Of a stretch of 5,729 nt of DNA, positions 1 through 5,116 are shown piece by piece (within the stretch, counting starts at the first letter, position 1; the number at the start of each line of letters is the position of its first letter). Under the pieces are notes generated by a model, which saw only the letters and a list, made by a program, of their open reading frames with translations, was not told the origin of the DNA and searched no databases. The stretch covers positions 1 to 5,729 of the forward strand of contig JBOFWC010000141.1 in NCBI GenBank assembly GCA_051653405.1, written 5' to 3'. This DNA comes from Proteocatella sp051653405. GTDB taxonomy: Bacteria; Bacillota; Clostridia; Peptostreptococcales; Filifactoraceae. Made by a program: the position numbers and the translations under genes.

Positions 1-60
1 TAGAATAACATCTTTTATTGGTACTTGCAATGTTTTTATGATATAATCAAAGTTTTTCAT
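1..60 (-). CDS. N-terminal fragment of an unidentified protein, cut by the left window edge
   Basis: Only the first 20 codons are visible, beginning MKNFDYIIKTLQVPIKDVIL, so I cannot assign a family. The ATG at 60-58 shares one base with the TGA stop of the DUF1653 gene (TGATG on the minus strand). There is only a weak purine stretch and no clear AGGAG upstream, so translation probably depends on ribosomes finishing the upstream gene. This makes it the likely third gene of the DUF975-DUF1653 operon. The reading frame stays open to the window edge. The gene call rests on the overlap geometry and the open frame, not on homology. Confidence 0.6.
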   Translation of the reverse strand, partial: MKNFDYIIKTLQVPIKDVIL

Positions 61-278
61 CAATCTTTTATTTTTTCAAATCTTTTAAAGGTTTTACCAT
101 CCCTTGTTATTTCTTCATTCCACATAGCTAAAGGTCTAATCCAAAGGCCACCTTCACCATAAAGCGGTCTATATACAACCATTAATTCTAGTGTTTCGCT
201 ATGCTTTGCTACTCCTATAACTTCATATTCATTTCCTTTAAAATGACGATATTTTCCAAGCTCTATATTGTTTTCCAA
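60..278 (-). CDS. DUF1653 domain protein, 72 aa
   Basis: A small, probably cytoplasmic protein consisting of a single DUF1653 domain. The family signature runs almost end to end: GKYRHFKGNEYEVIGVAKHS at residues 8-27, then MVVYRPLYGEGGLWIRPLAMW at about 33-53, and a C-terminal FKRFEKI. Biochemical function of the family is not known to me. The start is a TTG (278-276), chosen because AAGGAG lies 9 nt upstream and the first conserved residues follow directly; the only downstream ATG is inside the domain. The Shine-Dalgarno lies within the last codons of the DUF975 gene, whose stop is 1 nt upstream, so the two are surely co-transcribed. Its stop overlaps the next start. The family call is confident, the role open. 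Confidence 0.9.
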   Translation of the reverse strand: MENNIELGKYRHFKGNEYEVIGVAKHSETLELMVVYRPLYGEGGLWIRPLAMWNEEITRDGKTFKRFEKIKD

Positions 279-279
279 A

Positions 280-927
280 CTACGCTTCTCCTTCTGTACT
301 TTTTATTTCTTCATATGTAATTTCATTAATATTTCTTTCTTCAACACTAATATTATCTGCTTTTAGCGACTTATAAAAGTTTGTATTTGTAGCTACTATA
401 TATGGAGTAACATATATGCTCATCGCTCCAAAAGTAACAAGCGTAAGCACTATCCACCAAAAAAATGAAAGCTGTAAAATCAAAAACTCTATTTTATGTC
501 CTTCCATTAATCTTTCGCTTTCATTTAACGCTTTCTTAATCGGAATATCTGGATTCTCCGAAAGTATATAAAACGACATTGAATAAGCAAATATTTTTTC
601 GATTCCTGGAATAATTAATAGCAATGTCCATAATAAAATAAAGAAGCCCATTAAAAAAGATAATGCCCATGCTTTAAAAAAATTCTTAAATCCACTAAAT
701 ACATCATCAATTTTAGGTTTGATTCCATTAGTAAGATTAATATATATATTACTCATACCAAGCAAAAAAGCTGGTGCTATTATCATTGATATAATTGGTC
801 CTACAATCATTGTTGTCGAAATCAAAACCTTATTTATAATTGCTATTATTATTGAACAAAAAATCAATGTTACTAGACTACCATTAATTTGTGCTTTTGC
901 CAATGTTTTTAATTCTAATCTTGTCAT
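280..927 (-). CDS. DUF975 family integral membrane protein, 215 aa
   Basis: A polytopic membrane protein of the DUF975 family, of unknown biochemical role. The N-terminus MTRLELKTLAKAQINGS is the usual family opening. Hydrophobic segments lie at about 17-33, 38-60, 86-106 and 146-180. Between the third and fourth comes the family core: a Pro-Gly after the third helix (107-108), an AYSM...YIL stretch, ENPD (124-127), and MEGHK (141-145). The last segment contains TPYIVAT and NFY, also typical. The C-terminal 25 residues are charged and probably cytoplasmic. I chose the ATG at 927-925 because it has AGGGGG 5 nt upstream and matches the family N-terminus. An in-frame TTG at 966 would add 13 residues with a poorer ribosome site. 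First visible gene of an operon with DUF1653; no convincing promoter found upstream. Confidence 0.9.
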   Translation of the reverse strand: MTRLELKTLAKAQINGSLVTLIFCSIIIAIINKVLISTTMIVGPIISMIIAPAFLLGMSNIYINLTNGIKPKIDDVFSGFKNFFKAWALSFLMGFFILLWTLLLIIPGIEKIFAYSMSFYILSENPDIPIKKALNESERLMEGHKIEFLILQLSFFWWIVLTLVTFGAMSIYVTPYIVATNTNFYKSLKADNISVEERNINEITYEEIKSTEGEA

Positions 928-1054
928 AAATCCCCCTATTTTATATAAACATACAATCCCCAGCAATACCTTAACCTTATTATTATTTTCTCATTTATTT
1001 AGTTATTTATAAAGTGATTTTTGAGATATATATCGAAATAACATATTTGCCATA

Positions 1055-1118
1055 TAAAAAAAGAGCTGTTCACTATAAATCTATTTATTTAGTAGATTTC
1101 AAATTAGTGCACAGCTCT
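1055..1118 (-). terminator. Intrinsic terminator of the stefin-like gene (minus strand)
   Basis: Outer arms at 1062-1075 and 1105-1118 pair over 14 positions with one mismatch (1070/1110). A second 7-bp AT-rich stem (1077-1083 with 1093-1099, loop 1084-1092) sits inside, giving a long two-part hairpin. Read on the minus strand, the AGCTCT arm runs straight into seven T residues (1061-1055), the classic U-tract. On the plus strand the hairpin is followed by ATTAAATTT, so it acts leftward only. It lies about 70 nt after the stop at 1191 and separates that gene from the DUF975 operon. Confidence 0.88.
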
Positions 1119-1190
1119 ATTAAATTTAAAAAACATTACCCCAAGGAGCTAATCATAAAATATTTATTATTATATTATATTCATTTTATT

Positions 1191-1475
1191 TTAAACCAAA
1201 GCTTCTATTGATTGTATACTCCATTCATCACTAGGATTTTTAGGTAAAGGCTCATGTATTATTACTTTAGTTAGATGTTCTACTGGTTGAGCTGTAGATA
1301 AAGTCTGCTTGCATATCAACATATGATTTGTTCCATTAACAAGCTGCTCAGCGCAATATAGTACAGGCATATATGATGCCCCTTTTAGAGGTTCAAATAA
1401 TTCAGTAAATCCTGTTGCTACTCTTTGTGGTAAATTACAAGGTTCCATATTTTCTAATTTCCATGCTCCAGTCAT
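1191..1475 (-). CDS. Stefin-like (type 1 cystatin) small protein, 94 aa, putative cysteine-protease inhibitor
   Basis: I recognise a stefin pattern rather than a named gene. The three edge elements by which stefins block papain-type proteases appear in order: Gly near the N-terminus (MTGAW, Gly3), the first hairpin loop QLVNG-TN (44-50, compare QVVAG-TN in human stefins), and Leu-Pro in the second hairpin (77-78) after HLTKVIIHEP, which resembles the HLxVF..LP strand of stefins. Length (94) matches stefins (about 98). There is no signal peptide or membrane segment, so it should be cytoplasmic. Start: ATG at 1475 with AGGAAGGAG 6 nt upstream. An in-frame ATG at 1505, preceded by AAAGGTGG, could add ten residues, but stefins begin close to the key Gly. 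It has its own promoter and a strong terminator. Inhibitory activity and target are inference; a cystatin-fold protein with another role is possible. Confidence 0.72.
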   Translation of the reverse strand: MTGAWKLENMEPCNLPQRVATGFTELFEPLKGASYMPVLYCAEQLVNGTNHMLICKQTLSTAQPVEHLTKVIIHEPLPKNPSDEWSIQSIEALV

Positions 1476-1538
1476 AAAAAACTCCTTCCTGCCAATTATT
1501 GACATATAAAGTTCCCACCTTTAGCTCCTTCTATAATG

Positions 1539-1566
1539 ATAATAGCACAACGAAATGAAAATACAA
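1539..1566 (-). promoter_or_regulatory. Promoter of the stefin-like gene
   Basis: On the minus strand TTGTAT (1566-1561) and TATTAT (1544-1539) are separated by 16 nt, and the -10 is preceded by TGC, giving an extended -10 form (TGCTATTAT). Initiation near 1532 would leave a leader of about 57 nt. That leader holds two purine-rich ribosome-site-like stretches (1530-1525 and about 1522-1515) upstream of the one used at 1490-1482. The promoter begins just after the stop of the pentapeptide gene, with no terminator between, so the gene could be transcribed both alone and by read-through. Confidence 0.6.
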
Positions 1567-1577
1567 GTCCTTATTTT

Positions 1578-2372
1578 TTAAATATTCTCTTTTTTCAAAT
1601 TCTCTATAAATTTTATTATATAACTCAGTGTGTGAAATTCTCTACTTATTGTTTCTGTAAATTCTTTAAGTCCACTTATAAGCTCATCTTCCTCAAATAT
1701 ACCTAACAGTATGCTTAAGCTCAGGGTATTTATTGAGCCATCTCTAGTGTCAAGTACTCTAGATTTTTTTATAAACGGATTAGCTATAGCATCAAGCGTA
1801 GTTTTGTTAAGCGCCTCACTTATTTCTAATTTTGGCATCTCATCTAAAATCTTAAGCCCTGCACTTTCAAGATTTATATCTTGAGCCTGAGACATATCTG
1901 TATTTACAAAAATTGTATTATTGAAAACCGCACCTTTAAAGCTAACGCCTTCAAGCTTTACAGAATCAAATACTGCGTTTTCAAATTTCGCACTTCTCAT
2001 GCTGCTATTTTTAAAATTCGTACCTACAAATTCAGCCCATTTAAAGCTACATTTATTAAAGTTAGATGACTTAAAATGAGCCCCTCTAAAGCTTGCATAA
2101 TCAAAATTAGAAGCTTCAAAATCACACTTGTAGCAATTGCTTTTCTCTAAATTTGCATACATGAAGTTTTTATTCTTCTTCTCTGCATTATTATAGTTAA
2201 AGCCTGCTGAAGGTTTACTAGATTTAGATGCAGTAGTTCTTTTAGGCTTAGGAGTAGCCGTTTGTTTAGATTTAGGTGCAGTAGTTTGTTTAAATTTAGG
2301 AGCACCCGTTTTAGGTTTAGGAGCACCTTGTTTTTTCGTTTTATTTTCAAATCTTGGTGCGCTTTTATTCAT
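1578..2372 (-). CDS. Pentapeptide-repeat protein with Lys/Pro/Thr-rich repetitive tail, 264 aa
   Basis: Three parts are visible. Residues 1-68 are a basic, disordered-looking tail with five degenerate units such as KTGAPKF and KQTTAPKS. Residues 73-162 are 18 pentapeptides in unbroken register, with the central residue at every fifth position from Leu75 to Met160 (mostly Phe; otherwise Leu, Met or one Cys); such runs fold into a right-handed quadrilateral beta helix. Residues 163-264 are a non-repetitive, probably helical domain I do not recognise. No signal peptide; likely cytoplasmic. Start: ATG at 2372 with GGAGGG just upstream; an in-frame ATG at 2384 has worse spacing. The gene overlaps the helicase by 8 nt and its ribosome site lies in the helicase's last codons, so the two are translationally coupled. 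The tail suggests RNA or DNA binding. A DNA-mimic role as in Qnr/MfpA is possible but unsupported: those lack such a tail. Confidence 0.88.
   Translation of the reverse strand: MNKSAPRFENKTKKQGAPKPKTGAPKFKQTTAPKSKQTATPKPKRTTASKSSKPSAGFNYNNAEKKNKNFMYANLEKSNCYKCDFEASNFDYASFRGAHFKSSNFNKCSFKWAEFVGTNFKNSSMRSAKFENAVFDSVKLEGVSFKGAVFNNTIFVNTDMSQAQDINLESAGLKILDEMPKLEISEALNKTTLDAIANPFIKKSRVLDTRDGSINTLSLSILLGIFEEDELISGLKEFTETISREFHTLSYIIKFIENLKKENI
2217..2330 (-). repeat. Degenerate tandem repeat encoding the basic tail (five units of 24/21 nt)
   Basis: Units at 2217-2240, 2241-2264 and 2265-2288 are 24 nt; those at 2289-2309 and 2310-2330 are 21 nt. Each carries a TTTAGRYTTAGG-like core on the plus strand and encodes a 7-8 residue module with a K-x-x-A-P-K-x pattern on the minus strand. 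Length changes are whole codons, so the reading frame is kept. This looks like in-frame expansion by slippage and is a likely spot for length variation between strains. Confidence 0.75.
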
Positions 2373-3486
2373 TATTCCCTCCATCTACCTTTCTTCTAGG
2401 TATCTTAAACTTTATATTTTCTTCTATCTCTTCTAATTGTCTTTGATTTTTAGGGTCAATGAAAAGACATGTATATCCCTCTTCGCCAGCTCTTCCTGTT
2501 CTTCCAATCCTGTGTATATAAGTTTCTACACTTTCTGGAATATCATAATTATATATGTGACTTACTCCGCTTATATCAAGACCTCTTGCCGCTACATCTG
2601 TTGCTATAAGATATTGGAAGTCACCATTTTTAAATGATTTCATTATTCTTTCTCGTTTTGCTTGAACTACATCGCTATGAATCTTCTTACAATCATAACC
2701 TCTTCTATGAAGTGCTACTTCAAGTTCATCAGCTCTTCTCTTAGTTCTGCAAAAAATTATAGCCATAAATGGATTGTCTTCATTAAGCACGGTACATAAA
2801 TCATCTTGTTTTCTTCTATCTGTAGTCTCTACGACAGCCTGCTCAATATTTTCTAAGGTGATTTCTTTTTTCTTTATAGATACTACGGTTGGATCTTTCA
2901 TATACCTATATGCCACCTTCTTAACCTTAGCATCCAAGGTAGCCGAAAAACAAAGCGTCTGTCTATTTTTAGGAGTTTTTGTAAGTATATCCTCAACTTC
3001 ATTTTTAAATCCCATAAAAAGCATAAGATCTGCTTCATCTAAGACAAAGGTATTTAACTTACTAAGGTCTACTGTTTTTCTCAGGATATGATCAATAAGT
3101 CTTCCTGGTGTTGCTATAACAATATGGATACTTTTTTTTAGCTTTTTAAGCTGAGCCCCTATGTCTTTCCCGCCATAAGCTGCAAGTATATTTACATCTT
3201 TTCCATTTCTAAGTTTTTCTGCTTCTTGAGTTATCTGAATCGCAAGCTCTCTTGTAGGCGTTAAGATAAGCGCTTGGATTTCATCTTTATTTATGTCTAT
3301 ATTCTCAAAAATAGGAAGTAGAAATGCCAGAGTTTTTCCTGTTCCGGTCTGAGCCTCTGCTATCACGTCTCTTCCTGCTTTTATTATACTTATGCTTTGT
3401 TCCTGAACTGGAGTTGGCTCTACAATTCCATTCCTATTCAGAACATTTATCATATCATCACTGATACCTAGTTCTTTAAAATTCAC
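2365..3486 (-). CDS. DEAD-box ATP-dependent RNA helicase, minimal two-domain type, 373 aa
   Basis: Unwinds or remodels RNA using ATP, in the cytoplasm. All helicase motifs are present in order: Q motif (Phe3, PTPVQ at 24-28), Walker A AQTGTGKT (45-52), PTRELA (77-82), GG (105-106), TPGR (126-129), DEAD (150-153), SAT (181-183), IIFCRT (243-248), ATDVAARGLD (295-304) and HRIGRTGRAG (325-334). Only about 40 residues follow, so there is no RNA-binding extension as in longer paralogs; it is close in size to compact Firmicutes helicases. Small deviations: DEAD is followed by LMLFMGF rather than the usual R/E-ML-D/N-MGF, and HSD replaces the common HGD at 270-272. I chose the GTG at 3486-3484, which has AGAGGG upstream and puts the Q-motif Phe at position 3. 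A GTG at 3504 lacks a ribosome site. Likely roles are ribosome assembly, mRNA decay or cold adaptation. Confidence 0.95.
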   Translation of the reverse strand: MNFKELGISDDMINVLNRNGIVEPTPVQEQSISIIKAGRDVIAEAQTGTGKTLAFLLPIFENIDINKDEIQALILTPTRELAIQITQEAEKLRNGKDVNILAAYGGKDIGAQLKKLKKSIHIVIATPGRLIDHILRKTVDLSKLNTFVLDEADLMLFMGFKNEVEDILTKTPKNRQTLCFSATLDAKVKKVAYRYMKDPTVVSIKKKEITLENIEQAVVETTDRRKQDDLCTVLNEDNPFMAIIFCRTKRRADELEVALHRRGYDCKKIHSDVVQAKRERIMKSFKNGDFQYLIATDVAARGLDISGVSHIYNYDIPESVETYIHRIGRTGRAGEEGYTCLFIDPKNQRQLEEIEENIKFKIPRRKVDGGNNE

Positions 3487-3532
3487 TATATTCTTCCCTC
3501 TCACTACTTTTGTTTTTAGTCATACATATCTT

Positions 3533-3564
3533 ATTATAAGCTTTATTAGGACAAAATACTACAC
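3533..3564 (-). promoter_or_regulatory. Possible promoter of the helicase operon
   Basis: A TATAAT on the minus strand (3538-3533) is embedded in the 11-nt palindrome CTTATAATAAG. The matching -35 at 17 nt is poor (TAGTAT), while a better TTGTCC lies only 10 nt upstream of the -10. A roughly 100-nt gap from the MerR stop without a recognisable terminator means read-through from the regulator gene is also possible. Confidence 0.35.
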
Positions 3565-3586
3565 TATTTTTTAAGCTTTCCATTTG

Positions 3587-4396
3587 TTATACAATTTTTA
3601 CTGATACCTTTAAAACATACTCTTTTGTATTTTTAACTGCCCAGTCCCCAATTACGATCTCTTCATAAAAATACTCATCTAGCTCAAGACTTCTTTCCTG
3701 AGCATATGAAATCATTTTTTTATAAGTAATTCCTAAAGTCTCATAGCCGCCATAATGATAGGCCTGAATATATTCGCCTTCTGGCTTTATTCTACAAACG
3801 CAATTTTTCTTTTTACAGGGTATGCGTAAATAAAATAAACAATATTTATTATAATTTCCTTGAACTAGATCTCTACTACGATGAATCATTCCAGAAATTG
3901 GTCTAAACATTGTTTTTTCTACAGACTGCATTAAATCTCCAAACGAAAGTGTCATCTCAGAATCATCGGCTTCTTCAAGCACTTTAGAAAGTATTAGATG
4001 TTCTTTGGCTTCCTTTCGAATAGAGATTTCATTTCTTGAAGCAATCGAGACCTCTATATCTTGACGTGTATCCTTAAGACTATCTTTTATATTTTTTAGC
4101 TGCTTTATTCTAATATCTATTAACTCTTCCTGACTTGAGCACAACGAAATCAAATTTTCAGGCGAACGATTGTCTAGATACTCTTTGATTTCTAAAAGAG
4201 ACATTCCTATATTGCGAAGCTGTGATATCGTACAAAAAGTATCATATTGAAGCACATGATAGTACCTATATCCATTTTCGTCAACATATTGAGGCATAAA
4301 TACTTCAATATCATTATAGTGAAAGAGCGTATGTTTAGTTACATTGCATAATTTTGCAAACTCCCCTGTGGATAAATACATTTTTTTATTTTTCAT
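3587..4396 (-). CDS. MerR-family transcriptional regulator with GyrI-like (BmrR-type) ligand-binding domain, 269 aa
   Basis: A one-component sensor. Residues 7-80 are the MerR DNA-binding domain: YLSTGEFAKLCNVTKHTLFH is the helix-turn-helix and NGYRYY (41-46) the wing, followed by the LRNIGMSLLEIKEYL helix. Residues about 85-120 form the dimer coiled coil. The C-terminal half resembles GyrI-like/BmrR effector domains, with GEYIQAYHYGGYETLGITYK (207-226) and a YEE stretch (244-246) where family members keep a ligand-contacting Glu. Four cysteines cluster at 186, 194, 199 and 201, which I do not expect in every relative and could suit thiol or electrophile sensing. The ATG has GAGGAG 7 nt upstream. 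It is divergent from the reductase gene, and both promoters lie in the shared 129-nt region, so it most likely activates the reductase and controls itself. Confidence 0.93.
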   Translation of the reverse strand: MKNKKMYLSTGEFAKLCNVTKHTLFHYNDIEVFMPQYVDENGYRYYHVLQYDTFCTISQLRNIGMSLLEIKEYLDNRSPENLISLCSSQEELIDIRIKQLKNIKDSLKDTRQDIEVSIASRNEISIRKEAKEHLILSKVLEEADDSEMTLSFGDLMQSVEKTMFRPISGMIHRSRDLVQGNYNKYCLFYLRIPCKKKNCVCRIKPEGEYIQAYHYGGYETLGITYKKMISYAQERSLELDEYFYEEIVIGDWAVKNTKEYVLKVSVKIV

Positions 4397-4408
4397 ATAA
4401 AACTCCTC

Positions 4409-4439
4409 TTGACCGTAGCGTTACCCTACAGATTATACT
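4409..4439 (+). promoter_or_regulatory. MerR-type promoter and operator driving the reductase gene
   Basis: TTGACC (4409-4414) and TATACT (4434-4439) are separated by 19 bp, the overlong spacing typical of MerR-activated promoters. The spacer contains GTAGCGTTACCCTAC (4415-4429), a dyad centred at 4422 with six of seven pairs matching. This is the arrangement in which a MerR dimer binds between the -35 and -10 and twists the DNA when its ligand is bound. Initiation near 4446 gives a leader of about 80 nt. Confidence 0.85.
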
Positions 4440-4460
4440 ATATCTATCATAAATACACAA
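4432..4460 (-). promoter_or_regulatory. Promoter of the MerR regulator gene, overlapping the divergent promoter
   Basis: On the minus strand TTGTGT (4460-4455) and a consensus TATAAT (4437-4432) are 17 nt apart. Initiation would fall near 4425, inside the operator dyad at 4415-4429, with a leader of about 29 nt. The -10 shares four bases (4434-4437) with the -10 of the rightward promoter, so polymerase cannot occupy both and a regulator on the dyad should repress its own gene. Confidence 0.75.
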
Positions 4461-4474
4461 TATAAGTGTTTATG
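4448..4474. promoter_or_regulatory. Inverted repeat in the MerR/reductase intergenic region
   Basis: CATAAATAC (4448-4456) and GTGTTTATG (4466-4474) pair over nine positions with one G-U, around a 9-nt loop. It begins about where rightward transcription should start, so it could be a 5' hairpin protecting the reductase mRNA. It also covers the -35 of the regulator's own promoter and could be a second binding site. The sequence does not decide between these. Confidence 0.45.
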
Positions 4475-4525
4475 GTTATTTCACCCAGTATTTATATTTA
4501 ATAAAATTAGAAGGAGAACTCAAAA

Positions 4526-5113
4526 TTGAAAATCATATTAATCTCAGGAAGCCCTAGAAAACAAGGAAACACAGCAAAAATTTTAGAAATAATAAAACAC
4601 AAAATAGATAGTAAATTTGATGTCCAAATCATATATTTGTCAGACTTACAGGTAAATGGTTGTTTAGGATGTTCTCTCTGCCAGCAAATTTTAGACGAAA
4701 TGGGGTGCATCCAAAATGATAATGTTTCCGAATTATTACAACAGTTAATAGATGCCGATATTATACTCTATGCCACTCCCCTTTATGGCCATTCATATTC
4801 TGGGCAATTAAAGCTATTTATGGATAGACATGTTTCACTATTTAAATTTATCTCTAATAATGATAAGGCTGTTAATGAAATGGAAATCCGTTCTTTTATA
4901 AGCGATAAGCCCGTTGGACTAATTGTATCTTGCCAGGGGCCTGAAGAACAAAATACCGAATTGATAAAAAAACAATTTGATATGTTCTGCGAATCATCAT
5001 TAACTAAATGTCTAGGAAAATACATATTTCCTTGGTGTGATCCTTTAGTTAATGAAAGCTCTTACTCAGAGGAAACTTTACAATCAATAATTAATGATAT
5101 TTATAAACTGTAA
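4526..5113 (+). CDS. Flavodoxin-family NAD(P)H-dependent oxidoreductase with cysteine cluster, 195 aa
   Basis: An FMN-binding reductase of the NADPH-dependent FMN reductase / iron-sulfur flavoprotein group; relatives reduce quinones, azo or nitro compounds or flavins in the cytoplasm. The N-terminal strand runs into the phosphate loop GSPRKQGNT (8-16). A cysteine set follows at 46, 49, 52 and 61 (C-x2-C-x2-C-x8-C). Then come ADIILYATPLYG (FMN-contacting loop), SGQLKLFMDRH, and a GPEEQNTE region after the fourth strand. Iron-sulfur flavoproteins usually have a shorter last spacing, and many flavodoxin-family proteins keep a similar C-x2-C-x2-C without a proven cluster, so a 4Fe-4S centre is uncertain. 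The start is TTG at 4526, with AAGGAG 9 nt upstream and the conserved strand directly after. Expressed from the MerR-type promoter, it is the likely output of the regulator. Confidence 0.9.
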   Translation: MKIILISGSPRKQGNTAKILEIIKHKIDSKFDVQIIYLSDLQVNGCLGCSLCQQILDEMGCIQNDNVSELLQQLIDADIILYATPLYGHSYSGQLKLFMDRHVSLFKFISNNDKAVNEMEIRSFISDKPVGLIVSCQGPEEQNTELIKKQFDMFCESSLTKCLGKYIFPWCDPLVNESSYSEETLQSIINDIYKL

Positions 5114-5116
5114 TTT

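Noticed and set aside
928..966. Upstream TTG start adding 13 residues to the DUF975 protein
   Set aside because: The ATG at 927 has a much better ribosome site (AGGGGG) and matches the family N-terminus.
719..1012. Plus-strand open frame of 97 codons opposite the DUF975 gene
   Set aside because: It is antisense to a clear membrane-protein gene, whose hydrophobic codons give an Ile/Leu-rich mirror frame, and it resembles no family.
928..1054. Promoter for the DUF975 operon
   Set aside because: Several AT-rich hexamers resemble a -10, but none has an acceptable -35 at 16-18 nt with a start leaving room for the ribosome site.
1014..1211. Plus-strand open frame across the terminator region
   Set aside because: It runs through the hairpin arms and into the 3' end of the stefin-like gene, and its product is low-complexity AT-driven sequence.
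2147..2350. Alternative minus-strand frame rich in Leu, Lys and Arg
   Set aside because: It is the shifted frame of the tandem repeat encoding the basic tail. The pentapeptide frame is the coherent one.
2774..3091. Plus-strand Ser/Phe-rich frame opposite the helicase
   Set aside because: It is antisense to conserved helicase motifs, with no ribosome site and no recognisable domain.
3487..3504. Upstream GTG start adding six residues to the helicase
   Set aside because: No ribosome site precedes it, while the GTG at 3486 has one and places the Q-motif Phe at the usual distance from the start.
4440..4525. Riboswitch or T-box in the 80-nt reductase leader
   Set aside because: Only one simple AT-rich hairpin is present, with no terminator/antiterminator pair and no recognisable aptamer core.
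4507..4710. Minus-strand frame opposite the 5' end of the reductase
   Set aside because: It lies opposite the conserved FMN loop and cysteine region, with no family resemblance.
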